A stretch of DNA of 58,336 nucleotides from a virus: positions 1-58,336 of IMG/VR virus record IMGVR_UViG_3300028196_000015; one strand, given 5' to 3'. The position numbers were made by a program, and so were the translations under genes. The notes under the pieces were generated by a model. It searched no databases, was not told the origin of the DNA, and was given only the letters and a program-made list of their open reading frames with translations. How positions within the stretch are numbered: the first letter of the stretch is position 1; each line of letters begins with the position of its first letter. Of the stretch, positions 50,440 to 57,452 are shown piece after piece.

Positions 50440-51126
50440 TTAATTGGTTTTGCTATCAACAAATTCTCTAATGTATTCGACGAGAAGTTTAATATACTTC
50501 CCTTTGTCATATTCTTCATAGACTTCACACTCTCCATTTTCGCAGGCCATAATAATTACAAGTTTTTTGACAGGAATTTCTGTCATTTCGTATAGCATAC
50601 AAGCATATGCTGCTGCTTGAACAAAATAATTTTCAATCCATTCTACTGGTTTTGGTTTTTTAGAAGTCTTAAAGTCAATGATGGCCAGTTCAGGTTCACC
50701 ATTTTCCCCAGTATATTCTGCAATGCAATCTACTGTTCCAGCAATTCCTAACACGTCACTATAAAGTGAATTTTCAATCGCATGGATATTATTTATTTTA
50801 TCCAGTTCTTTTTTTGCAATTTTAAATAGATAATCAGATAAAGGTTGTACTTTAGGTAACTCATTATTAAGCAGATAATTTTCTGCAAGAGTGTGCATGT
50901 CAGTACCACGACTTGTAGATTGTTTGGTTACTTTATTAGCTTCTGCTTCACCAACTCTTTTTCTCCAATCAATAAAAATCTGACGATTATAATGACTAGT
51001 AATTGAAGTAATAGATACAAGTCTTTTTACATTTTCCGCTCCAGGAATTTTATAGAACCTAACTCCGTCAATAGTTTCTCTTTCTAATCTAGGAAGATTT
51101 AAATCAATATGATTAAATTTATACAT
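50440..51126 (-). CDS. PD-(D/E)XK exonuclease
   Basis: A 228-residue nuclease of the Cas4/RecB-like PD-(D/E)XK group. GIAGTVDCIAEYTG gives D133, and AIIDFKTSKK gives D151 and K153; a helix QAAAYACMLYE follows. Cyanophages carry it in this location beside phoH. Its role is likely recombination or degradation of host DNA. It lies 1 nt from gp33 and overlaps phoH by 8 nt. Confidence 0.85.
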   Translation of the reverse strand: MYKFNHIDLNLPRLERETIDGVRFYKIPGAENVKRLVSITSITSHYNRQIFIDWRKRVGEAEANKVTKQSTSRGTDMHTLAENYLLNNELPKVQPLSDYLFKIAKKELDKINNIHAIENSLYSDVLGIAGTVDCIAEYTGENGEPELAIIDFKTSKKPKPVEWIENYFVQAAAYACMLYEMTEIPVKKLVIIMACENGECEVYEEYDKGKYIKLLVEYIREFVDSKTN

Positions 51127-51883
51127 TCAAATTTAGTTCTATTTTTGCAGTTAGATATTCTTTAACTAATCCTGAACGAACAATATCATCAAGACCAAAT
51201 TCAATTATATCAAAAGATGGCATTTTTCTCAAGATTGACATAAAATCACTAATACCATTTCTTTCATTAGTTTTAAGTAAGTCACTCTGCGATGCATCAC
51301 CACAGAACATAATCTTAGAATTTTCACCAACACGAGTAATTATACTATCAAGTTCATGAAAATTCAAGTTTTGAAATTCATCAACAATAATAATAGAATT
51401 ATCTAGAGTAGTACCACGAACAAAAGAAGTACTCCAAAACTTAATTGTTTCTTGTTGTTTGAGATTGCCATATAGCATCTCAAAGTCAGTTTCGGTAGGA
51501 AGTTGGAACATATACTTTACCATATTCTTATACGGAATTTGGTAAATGTCTGCCTTGTCTTCATGGTCACCAGGAAGAAAACCAATTTCTCTTGTGGCAA
51601 CTAAAGAACGAATGACATAAATTTGTTCATATGGACTGATTTCATCCATCACTTCATGTAATGCTTTGTATAAAGTAATAAATGTTTTTCCAGTTCCTGC
51701 TGCACCATAAGCAACAATATTTTTACCTTCACTATAAGAATCAAAAAGTTTTGTCTGATTATCAGTCAAAGGCTCAATATTGAGAAGAAGATTCTTATTT
51801 AATGGCTTCTTCTTTTTCATTTGCTTAACCGTCATGCCAACTCCAATAGGTTGGTCACTTGTTCCTCTTTTTTTTCTAGCCAT
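51119..51883 (-). CDS. phoH: PhoH-like ATPase
   Basis: A 254-residue PhoH: Walker A GAAGTGKT (60-67), Walker B SIIIVDEFQNL, then KIMFCGDASQSDLL. PhoH is a phosphate-starvation-linked P-loop protein, very common in marine phages and used as a marker gene. RNA handling is suspected but not proven. The N-terminus is basic (MARKKRGTSD). It is part of the replication cluster, overlapping the exonuclease. Confidence 0.95.
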   Translation of the reverse strand: MARKKRGTSDQPIGVGMTVKQMKKKKPLNKNLLLNIEPLTDNQTKLFDSYSEGKNIVAYGAAGTGKTFITLYKALHEVMDEISPYEQIYVIRSLVATREIGFLPGDHEDKADIYQIPYKNMVKYMFQLPTETDFEMLYGNLKQQETIKFWSTSFVRGTTLDNSIIIVDEFQNLNFHELDSIITRVGENSKIMFCGDASQSDLLKTNERNGISDFMSILRKMPSFDIIEFGLDDIVRSGLVKEYLTAKIELNLNV

Positions 51884-51884
51884 A

Positions 51885-52130
51885 TCAAATTTTAAGGTTT
51901 CTTGCTCCAGGTTGCTGAGATGCTTTTTCTAACACCTGATTCCAACCTGGTTTGTTTTGAATAAGTTTGTTTTGCCAATCACCAACCTCACCAAATCCTG
52001 GTGAATTATATGGAGTATAATATCGTTCCCATTCAGGATTGTCAATTTTCCACTGGTCCCATTCATGAACACTCATCTTCACGTCTTTAGTTTCACCAGT
52101 TTCAATATGCTTTACAGGATAAGTTGCCAT
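51885..52130 (-). CDS. Conserved small protein (T4-like cyanophage)
   Basis: An 81-residue protein: MATYPVKHIETGETKDVKMS, then WDQWKIDNPEWERYYTPYNS. It looks like an FmdB-type zinc-ribbon protein that has lost its Cys residues, a group common in T4-like phages. Function unknown. CTAAATA on the minus strand at 52153-52159 lies 22 nt upstream. Confidence 0.7.
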   Translation of the reverse strand: MATYPVKHIETGETKDVKMSVHEWDQWKIDNPEWERYYTPYNSPGFGEVGDWQNKLIQNKPGWNQVLEKASQQPGARNLKI

Positions 52131-52155
52131 TCTTTATAAATTCATACAAAAATAT

Positions 52156-52791
52156 TTAGACCCACTCCAGTGCCTCTGCACAGACAGGAAACTGACCAGA
52201 AAAGATGCACTTGCACTCATTAGCAATATCCATATGCTCTTTCTGTGTTCCATTGGCAGACCTCAGATCGATATAATGGATCCATGACCGAACTGAGCCT
52301 GTCATATAAAGTTTAGTCCCCACTGCCAAAGGAAGCACAAATCGAGCACATTCCTTTGCAATACCTTCATCAAGCATTTTTTGATACAATTCCATACCTT
52401 TGGAAAAATGATCTTGCATCAACATTTCAAATTTCTGTACTGTGAATGGATCAATATCATCAATACTATTCTGTCTGTTCTTTGTATCTTGTCTACGAAG
52501 TTCTGGTAGAGCAATCTTATCACCAAGCAGAGATGAGTCTGCATATCTTTGTGAAAATTCTTGATATGTAAATGAACGGTGGCGCAATATTTGAGCTGCT
52601 AGTCCCCTGGTGGTCTCAATCTCAAGAGTCATGAATGCTTGCTCAAATACAGACCAGTGATTGTGCTTGATACAATACTTCAGTAGTCCTGCCACATTTG
52701 GATTCTCTTGATTATTAGGATTACTCACACGGGCAACATATCCCATATGCTTTTCTGCATCAGGGGTAGCACTAATAAGTTTTACATTCAT
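52156..52791 (-). CDS. thyX: ThyX, flavin-dependent thymidylate synthase
   Basis: A 211-residue ThyX with the signature RHRSFTYQEFSQRY (70-83), a form of RHRxxSxxxxSxRY. It methylates dUMP to dTMP using FAD and methylene-tetrahydrofolate, raising dTTP for AT-rich phage DNA. Length matches the family. It overlaps the 52788-52952 ORF by 4 nt (ATGA) and is in the replication cluster. Confidence 0.95.
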   Translation of the reverse strand: MNVKLISATPDAEKHMGYVARVSNPNNQENPNVAGLLKYCIKHNHWSVFEQAFMTLEIETTRGLAAQILRHRSFTYQEFSQRYADSSLLGDKIALPELRRQDTKNRQNSIDDIDPFTVQKFEMLMQDHFSKGMELYQKMLDEGIAKECARFVLPLAVGTKLYMTGSVRSWIHYIDLRSANGTQKEHMDIANECKCIFSGQFPVCAEALEWV

Positions 52792-52952
52792 TGTCCAAAT
52801 CCTTTTTTCTGTGTATTTTCTAAGTTTGCAATTTCTTGCTTTAAAATTCTTAATTGAGATTTAATTTCTCTAATTTTTTCTTCATCATACAAATGATCTT
52901 GTTTAACAAGACGTTCTAACATCTTAATTAATTCTTTTCCTTTACTTGTCAT
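52788..52952 (-). CDS. Short coiled-coil protein before thyX
   Basis: A 54-residue charged helix (starting MTSKGKELIKMLERLVKQD), with a stop overlapping the thyX ATG. The oxygenase gene's end overlaps its start by 11 nt. Such coupling suggests a real gene. Function unknown; the helix would form a coiled coil. Confidence 0.6.
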   Translation of the reverse strand: MTSKGKELIKMLERLVKQDHLYDEEKIREIKSQLRILKQEIANLENTQKKGFGQ

Positions 52953-53493
52953 CAGTTTCAACCTCTAGTTTATATGCTAATGTTACTCTCAAATCATTAA
53001 AGTTTTTTGATACTGGTTGTGCATGATGAAAAATAGTTGAATCAAAGTATACTGCACTATTTGGAAATGGAAAGAATATTTTACTATCAAATCCAAAGTC
53101 AAATGCTGTTCCACCTGCCCAATTTTTTTCCCACTTTGTATTACAATACATTAAAAGAGTTCTTGAGTTATCATGAAAAGCATCTGGATGCATATATCCC
53201 TGTTGTCCATAAGTTTGACCATTAAAGTAAACTCGTTCTAGGGATATCTTTTCTTGAGTTAATTTATATATTTTTTCTTTTATTAAACTAAACAATTCTT
53301 CTGTGAAGAATTTTTCTTTATTAAGATCACACATCCAATGGGTTTCCATATTCTTAGTTGCCATAGAAGAACCAGTATACTTCCATGATAAGTGATAATC
53401 ATAATTACAATTTATATTATCAATTATATTAATAATATTTTCAAAATGTTCTTTTGATACAATATCTTTAATATGCAATATTTGGTCTTTCAT
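52942..53493 (-). CDS. 2OG-Fe(II) oxygenase (prolyl-hydroxylase-like)
   Basis: A 183-residue oxygenase with the complete ligand set: H102-x-D104 (MHPDAF), H156/H157 (TIFHHAQPV) and R169 (LRVTLAYKL) for 2-oxoglutarate. Order and spacing fit prolyl 4-hydroxylase-like enzymes. Cyanophages often carry several; the substrate is unknown. It is a different subgroup from the 30.8 and 56.9 kb oxygenases. Confidence 0.85.
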   Translation of the reverse strand: MKDQILHIKDIVSKEHFENIINIIDNINCNYDYHLSWKYTGSSMATKNMETHWMCDLNKEKFFTEELFSLIKEKIYKLTQEKISLERVYFNGQTYGQQGYMHPDAFHDNSRTLLMYCNTKWEKNWAGGTAFDFGFDSKIFFPFPNSAVYFDSTIFHHAQPVSKNFNDLRVTLAYKLEVETDDK

Positions 53494-53498
53494 TGCAA

Positions 53499-53663
53499 TT
53501 AGTCTGGATAACCATCATCATTAAATACTTCATCATAATCTCTCATTGATGGACCTTTATATGCCGTATCGTATGCATTTACATCAGAATATACTTCAGA
53601 TTTTAGACCATCAACGAGCAACTCTAAATTTCTTACAATTAATTTTAATTTTTCTTTGTCCAT
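53499..53663 (-). CDS. Conserved small acidic protein
   Basis: About 54 residues from MDKEKLKLIVRNLELLVDGL, with a Tyr/Asp-rich tail ending YDEVFNDDGYPD. It resembles a cyanophage protein of unknown function. The start at 53663 is preferred over 53684 because the promoter at 53684-53712 would start transcription near 53677. Confidence 0.65.
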   Translation of the reverse strand: MDKEKLKLIVRNLELLVDGLKSEVYSDVNAYDTAYKGPSMRDYDEVFNDDGYPD

Positions 53664-53683
53664 AATAACTATCTTCTCACTCA

Positions 53684-53712
53684 ATTTTACACAAAAAATG
53701 GGAGGTTGTCAA
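53684..53712 (-). promoter_or_regulatory. Sigma70-type promoter TTGACA-N17-TAAAAT in a terminator
   Basis: TTGACA (53707-53712) lies in the loop/arm of the terminator hairpin and TAAAAT (53684-53689) follows after 17 nt. One element ends the upstream unit and starts the 53499 gene. Confidence 0.55.
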
Positions 53713-53723
53713 TAAACCTCCCA
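53693..53723 (-). terminator. Intrinsic terminator after the 53749 gene
   Basis: On the minus strand TGGGAGGTT pairs with AACCTCCCA around TATTGAC, followed by TTTTTTG. It closes the short unit made of the 53987 and 53749 genes. Confidence 0.8.
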
Positions 53724-53748
53724 TATTTCAATTAATTGTTACAAGTAA

Positions 53749-53916
53749 TCACTTAGTATAAAGACGACCACGATAGCAGAATGTACCGTGTGTTTCCTTA
53801 CTCTCTACACAACGTGTCGAGTACTCAACACCACGATATGAGGTGTGAGTAATCTGTGCGTCGTGCAAAGCAGATGCTTTATTAATCTGCTTCTTGATGA
53901 TGTTTAGTGTGTTCAT
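53749..53916 (-). CDS. DUF4278-like small protein
   Basis: A 55-residue protein with a double YRG motif: SYRGVEYSTRC near 27-36 and CYRGRLYTK at the end, the DUF4278 pattern of cyanobacteria and cyanophages. Its N-terminus is a basic helix (MNTLNIIKKQINKAS). TCAGGAGTAACC precedes the ATG. Function unknown; host-like and likely early, as it belongs to the unit starting at 54217-54245. Confidence 0.75.
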   Translation of the reverse strand: MNTLNIIKKQINKASALHDAQITHTSYRGVEYSTRCVESKETHGTFCYRGRLYTK

Positions 53917-53986
53917 TTGGTTACTCCTGAAGTTGGGTGAAAATTAACCTTCTCTCGTTTCCGAGGATCCGTGTTTTCCCGTTCCT

Positions 53987-54151
53987 TCAGTCGTGTGCGT
54001 CCCATGGATAACACTCAGGTGAAGATTCCTTTACGGTTTCTATCAACTCTACCTTGAAAGCATTTGAGATATTCTCGTTTGCTTTCATCCTCAGGATAAT
54101 TCCATCGGTTTGTTGGCAGGTGAGTGTTGTATAGAATAATAGTTCTAACAT
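53987..54151 (-). CDS. Small conserved protein with structured leader
   Basis: A 54-residue helical protein from ATG 54149-54151 (MLELLFYTTLTCQQTDGIIL). The frame is open upstream to a GTG at 54226, but the conserved-looking part begins at the ATG. A strong SD (AAGGAGG) is 36 nt before the ATG, separated by a hairpin GAACGG-AG-CCGTTC, suggesting regulated translation. It resembles a small cyanophage protein of unknown function. It lies upstream of the DUF4278-like gene. Confidence 0.65.
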   Translation of the reverse strand: MLELLFYTTLTCQQTDGIILRMKANENISNAFKVELIETVKESSPECYPWDAHD

Positions 54152-54156
54152 AGGAT

Positions 54157-54170
54157 GAACGGCTCCGTTC
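54157..54170 (-). promoter_or_regulatory. Hairpin GAACGG-AG-CCGTTC just before an ATG
   Basis: A perfect 6-bp stem, 5 nt upstream of the 54151 start. It lies between a strong SD and the ATG, so folding would bring the distant SD closer to the start, as in T4 mRNAs with SD-start hairpins. Confidence 0.5.
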
Positions 54171-54216
54171 CTACGACTTACTTGCGTCCTCCTTACGGGG
54201 GATGAACGTATGGTAT

Positions 54217-54245
54217 AGTCTACCACTAATATTTATGTATGTCAA
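54217..54245 (-). promoter_or_regulatory. Sigma70-type promoter TTGACA-N17-TAGACT
   Basis: -35 TTGACA (54240-54245) and -10 TAGACT (54217-54222) with 17-nt spacing. The spacer contains CATAAATA (54230-54237), a late-type motif, so early and late use might overlap. It drives the small genes at 53.7-54.2 kb through a structured leader. Confidence 0.6.
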
Positions 54246-54256
54246 GGTCTACACAC

Positions 54257-54290
54257 AAAAAAATTGGGAGGAATTTCCCCCCCCCAATTT
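54257..54290 (-). terminator. Intrinsic terminator with C-tract loop
   Basis: On the minus strand AAATTGGG and CCCAATTT form a stem around a G/A-rich loop containing a nine-base homopolymer, followed by TTTTTTTG. It closes the 54296-54559 unit. Confidence 0.75.
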
Positions 54291-54295
54291 TGAAT

Positions 54296-54559
54296 TTACT
54301 TTTTCTTTTTATTTTCTTTTGGTTGTATACCCCAAAGTTTGGGATTTGCTCTTCCCTCTGCTTGAGTCATATTTATGAAGTCTTTTTTATACTTATCATA
54401 ATATTCATCAAAAATATCAGATGTCTTTCCTGCCATTACAATATCAAATTTAGATATCTCACCTTGTAAGTACTCTACCAAATAAGCATTATTAGGTAGA
54501 GATTTATCTTGTGCCATTGTCGGATCACAATCACTTTGGATGACCTTAATTCCTTTCAT
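54296..54559 (-). CDS. Conserved hypothetical protein
   Basis: An 87-residue basic protein with a central conserved-looking segment DFINMTQAEGRANPKLWG and a Lys-rich C-terminus (KENKKKK). It is found in similar form in cyanophages; function unknown. The stop falls at the stem of the terminator. Confidence 0.7.
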   Translation of the reverse strand: MKGIKVIQSDCDPTMAQDKSLPNNAYLVEYLQGEISKFDIVMAGKTSDIFDEYYDKYKKDFINMTQAEGRANPKLWGIQPKENKKKK

Positions 54560-54577
54560 TAATACCTCAATTTAAAT

Positions 54578-55129
54578 TTAACTGCGACCACCCCAACGAA
54601 TATCTGGATATGCTTCACTAGCAATTTCTTTAGTTATTTTATATTTTTCTTGGAGTCTTTTGTCTTTACATAGACAAATAATTTCTGCTTCAAGTGGGTG
54701 GAGTCCCTTGAGCAGATCAATAAAAATAGACTCTCTTCTTAGAGATGAAAGTGCATCATTACCACCTTTAATAAAATTATAAAACTTAGTATACTCGGTT
54801 CTAATTGTTGTATACTTTGTATCAGTAGCACCAAGAGAACCAGATTCTCCCATCTTTTCAACAGCAGTTTCAATCTTGCTTGAGATTGAATCGTTATCAT
54901 CTTCAAAATAAGGAACTTCACCGGGAGGAAGAATAGAAATCACACTCTCATCGAAGTTCCAAATAAATAGTGCCTTCAAAGATGGATGATCATACTCTTT
55001 CAGGAGTTCAATCTTTTTTGCTTTTGACCTTGCCTTAGAGGCAAGGTTTAGAACTTCAAAAGATAATGGATTGGGGGGTAGTTTAGTAGGAGCATTAGTT
55101 GTTGTCCTCTTCTTCCTCGTCGTTGTCAT
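54578..55129 (-). CDS. DUF6433-like phage protein
   Basis: About 183 residues from ATG 55127-55129. A basic, disordered start (TTTRKKRTTTNAP) is followed by NPLSFEVLNLASKARSKAKK, then HPSLKALFIWNFDESVISIL and later GLHPLEAEIICLCKDKRLQEK. This matches the DUF6433-type phage family with unknown function. It overlaps the membrane-protein gene by 35 nt. It is conserved in T4-like phages and may interact with the host transcription or replication apparatus. Confidence 0.75.
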   Translation of the reverse strand: MTTTRKKRTTTNAPTKLPPNPLSFEVLNLASKARSKAKKIELLKEYDHPSLKALFIWNFDESVISILPPGEVPYFEDDNDSISSKIETAVEKMGESGSLGATDTKYTTIRTEYTKFYNFIKGGNDALSSLRRESIFIDLLKGLHPLEAEIICLCKDKRLQEKYKITKEIASEAYPDIRWGGRS

Positions 55130-55319
55130 AATTGTTTTCAAATCGTACTGCTAAAATTTCATCTGGTAGAACATTTCCGTTCTCATCAAACATTTCTGGA
55201 TGCATATAAACCGGTTGAGTTTGGTATACATGATCTTTTGCTAACCATCCTACCACAACACCAACTAATAAAAATAAAAATGGTAAAATACAAAAAATTG
55301 CTATTTCTGCTGCTAACAT
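55095..55319 (-). CDS. Small membrane-anchored acidic protein
   Basis: A 74-residue protein: N-terminal membrane helix (IAIFCILPFLFLLVGVVVGW), then an acidic tail with HPEMFDENGNVLPDEILAV and a run of Asp/Glu. Conserved in cyanophages; the acidic tail probably faces the cytoplasm. Function unknown. An SD (CTCGGAGGTAAGAACC) precedes the ATG. Confidence 0.7.
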   Translation of the reverse strand: MLAAEIAIFCILPFLFLLVGVVVGWLAKDHVYQTQPVYMHPEMFDENGNVLPDEILAVRFENNYDNDEEEEDNN

Positions 55320-55338
55320 GGTTCTTACCTCCGAGAGT

Positions 55339-55524
55339 CTAATCTTTTTTTACTATTAAAAAAGAAAATTGAATTCTGACTTCTCTTTTTAGAAGAGAAA
55401 TCACTTTTGAAATCTCAAATCCGTTGTGACTTGGTTCCGAAACTTGCTTTCCCCTCCTATTTTTAAGTAATAACTCTACACCTCGGTTAACCTTCGGTGC
55501 TTCTGATTTATTTATCGAAGACAT
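55339..55524 (-). CDS. Small basic hypothetical protein
   Basis: A 61-residue basic ORF (MSSINKSEAPKVNRGVELLL). It starts 1 nt after the glutaredoxin stop and ends 19 nt before the next gene, packing that supports reality. The C-terminal part is encoded by DNA able to form a hairpin (AGAAGAGAA / TTCTCTTTT type). No family is recognised. Confidence 0.5.
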   Translation of the reverse strand: MSSINKSEAPKVNRGVELLLKNRRGKQVSEPSHNGFEISKVISLLKREVRIQFSFLIVKKD

Positions 55525-55767
55525 TCAGATAATATTATTTTCGTGAAAGTATTTTACTGCTTCCGTACAACCACCAATATTTTCATCATTAAAGATGATT
55601 TGAGGAAAAGTTGTACCAACTCCAAACTCCGAGTAAAACTCATCCCGAGTAAAGGTTTCATCTAACTCGTTTAGTGTATATGGAATTTCTCTTTGGTCAA
55701 GGATTGATTTAATCTTGTCACAATATGGACAACCATCACGACTGTAAACGATAATACTGTTGCTCAT
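55525..55767 (-). CDS. Glutaredoxin (CPYC)
   Basis: An 80-residue classical glutaredoxin: YSRDGCPYCDKIKSIL with C13/C16, cis-Pro TTFPQIIF, and GGCTEAVKYF at the glutathione site. It supplies electrons to ribonucleotide reductase (T4 nrdC role), so it suits nucleotide synthesis. It has a divergent relative at 6106-6339. It overlaps the HNH gene by 4 nt. Confidence 0.93.
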   Translation of the reverse strand: MSNSIIVYSRDGCPYCDKIKSILDQREIPYTLNELDETFTRDEFYSEFGVGTTFPQIIFNDENIGGCTEAVKYFHENNII

Positions 55768-56144
55768 GTTACTGTATTCCTCCTTGGTTTATACTTAACT
55801 AAGTTTAGATCTGTTGTTAAAAGTTGTCTCTGCCATCTAATTATGGCATCATATCTTTCTTTTGTAAAGAATTTTTGTTTAGAAAACCATTGCTCCCAAT
55901 TTTCGTGTGCTTTACTGTGATTGCAACTTGTACAAGCACATAATACATTAGTAATATGGTCATTTCCACCTTTGCATTGTGGAACTATATGGTCAATAGA
56001 TAATGGTTTAGATTTTGTTCCGCAATAGGCACACTTGTTATTCCATTTATCTTTTATAGAATTCCTCCACAGTCTTTTTGCTTCATTTGGTGAACATGTA
56101 TGTAAATTATACAAGAAGTCTTGTGGTGAATTTAAAATTTCCAT
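55764..56144 (-). CDS. HNH endonuclease
   Basis: A 126-residue HNH nuclease: zinc-binding CAYC (38-41) and CTSC (71-74), catalytic SIDHIVPQCKGGND with H52, and SCNHSKAH. HNH proteins serve as homing endonucleases or in DNA packaging; no intron or terminase gene is next to it, so a free-standing homing type is likely. The promoter -10 (56148-56153) is only a few bases from the ATG, so the mRNA may have almost no leader. Confidence 0.9.
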   Translation of the reverse strand: MEILNSPQDFLYNLHTCSPNEAKRLWRNSIKDKWNNKCAYCGTKSKPLSIDHIVPQCKGGNDHITNVLCACTSCNHSKAHENWEQWFSKQKFFTKERYDAIIRWQRQLLTTDLNLVKYKPRRNTVT

Positions 56145-56147
56145 AGA

Positions 56148-56176
56148 AGTCTAGTCTTAGTTGGAGTACTTGTCAA
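56148..56176 (-). promoter_or_regulatory. Sigma70-type promoter TTGACA-N17-TAGACT for HNH gene
   Basis: TTGACA (56171-56176) and TAGACT (56148-56153), 17 nt apart, identical in hexamers to the promoter at 54217-54245. The expected start lies at or in the HNH ATG. Confidence 0.55.
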
Positions 56177-56188
56177 CTCACTGGGTAC

Positions 56189-56230
56189 AAAAAACCCCAA
56201 GCATCCGAAGAGTACTTGGGGGTTTTTTTT
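56189..56230. terminator. Terminator, T-run on both strands
   Basis: CCCCAAG pairs with CTTGGGG over a 13-nt loop; followed by eight T on the plus strand and by TTTTTTG on the minus strand. It ends the leftward unit of the 56311 gene. Confidence 0.85.
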
Positions 56231-56276
56231 ATTAGTATCCCGTTCAATCAACATAAAGAATGATTTAACTTGAAAA

Positions 56277-56284
56277 TATTTATA
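56277..56284 (-). promoter_or_regulatory. Late-type motif TATAAATA
   Basis: A perfect TATAAATA on the minus strand between the 56311 gene and the terminator. Transcripts from it would meet the terminator at once, so it may be chance or need read-through. Confidence 0.25.
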
Positions 56285-56310
56285 ACTAAAAATACCTTAA
56301 GTGTATCTCA

Positions 56311-56865
56311 TTACTCCAATGCATCAAGATATGATAGTACATAATGTCTTCCTGCTCTCAAAAATAATTCACCAAATACATCAGTTAAATTTTCAACAAC
56401 CCAGTCAAATTTTGCATTAATTTTATCACGACCAAGAACAACAAACTGTGCCAACGATTGTGCATAGAATTCCATCATTGCATCATCATCACCTTGCTTG
56501 AATCCTCTGATGTAAATATCACGAACTTTATTTAAAGCATCAATTATAGAAGAGTCACACTCAATCACTCTTCCATCTGGCAATTCCAACTCCTTTGTTT
56601 TGATGAAGGTCATGGAGGTCTTCATGCATAGTCTTGTCTGCTCTAGGTCCAGTGCCCATGGTTCCTCGTCCCTGAAAGCATACTGAACGCATCCATTGGT
56701 GCATTCTATTGCACGAATCAATGCCACACTGTCAAGACCTTCCTCGGTCTGCTCAGACCAGAAATCAACATACTCATTAACCCATTTTTGAAACTTAGGA
56801 TCATCCGCATAGTCTCTCATGTATGGGACATTATTCAATTTAGTAAAATCAATTGTTAGATTCAT
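56311..56865 (-). CDS. Conserved hypothetical protein
   Basis: A 184-residue, mostly helical protein (MNLTIDFTKLNNVPYMRDYA; DIYIRGFKQGDDDAMMEFYA). It resembles a conserved cyanophage protein of unknown function. It overlaps the oxygenase gene by 4 nt, so the two may act together. No catalytic motif is visible. Confidence 0.7.
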   Translation of the reverse strand: MNLTIDFTKLNNVPYMRDYADDPKFQKWVNEYVDFWSEQTEEGLDSVALIRAIECTNGCVQYAFRDEEPWALDLEQTRLCMKTSMTFIKTKELELPDGRVIECDSSIIDALNKVRDIYIRGFKQGDDDAMMEFYAQSLAQFVVLGRDKINAKFDWVVENLTDVFGELFLRAGRHYVLSYLDALE

Positions 56866-57452
56866 AATCGTAAACTCTTTTTGTATTTTGTATTTAAACT
56901 AATTACGCACCTATCACCTTTCTCTTCATCTGTTTCATGCTCTAACCAACTTGGAAATAAGTATAATATACCAGGTGTTGCAGGAAATTTCATACCACCA
57001 GTAGAATATTTTGATTTCTTATCCACATATATCTCAGTCATTCGATAAGGATGTAGGGGATTTCTGAATATCAAAGGTACTGTATTTTTTTCAGTCTTGA
57101 CATAAAATGAACCACTAACAACACTATCTTCATGTCGATGAAGACGTACCCTTTTCCCTTTCTCCATTTTATTATGCCAACTATCAGTAATAATTAATGA
57201 GTCAACTCCCAATTCTTTTGAATAATCATCAACACATTCCGTTATTTGATGACATAATGTAAATAAAAGATTATCATATAAAACACTTTTACCTTTGTTA
57301 TAACTTGAACGTGAACCACTCAACAAATAGTTAGAATCAGTGTCAAATTTTTTTAACGTATCATATACACTATCTAAATCAACATCCAATTTATAAACAC
57401 CAAAAGGTATAGGAAACAATTGTAGTACTTGCTTACTTAATTCATTTCTCAT
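56862..57452 (-). CDS. 2OG-Fe(II) oxygenase-like protein (PF13759 type)
   Basis: A 196-residue protein. LHRHEDSVVSGSFYV provides H105/H107 and E108, LFPSWLEHETD provides H172, and RCVISLN provides R181. The start (VLQLFPIPFGVYKLD) is typical of this phage family. Substrate unknown. Its ligand set differs from the 52.9 kb enzyme. Overlaps with genes on both sides suggest an operon. Confidence 0.8.
   Translation of the reverse strand: MRNELSKQVLQLFPIPFGVYKLDVDLDSVYDTLKKFDTDSNYLLSGSRSSYNKGKSVLYDNLLFTLCHQITECVDDYSKELGVDSLIITDSWHNKMEKGKRVRLHRHEDSVVSGSFYVKTEKNTVPLIFRNPLHPYRMTEIYVDKKSKYSTGGMKFPATPGILYLFPSWLEHETDEEKGDRCVISLNTKYKKSLRL

Noticed and set aside
54277-54285. Nine-C homopolymer as a phase-variation tract
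   Set aside because: It lies in a terminator loop outside coding sequence, so length changes would not shift a frame; it may also be prone to sequencing error.
55339-55524. High-light-inducible protein (hli)
   Set aside because: NGFE resembles part of the hli pattern, but the following ExxNGRxAMxGF core is missing and the sequence is basic, not a membrane helix.
56277-56284. TATAAATA as the true late promoter of the HNH gene
   Set aside because: A strong terminator lies between it and the gene, and a better TTGACA promoter is adjacent to the gene; kept only as a low-confidence motif.
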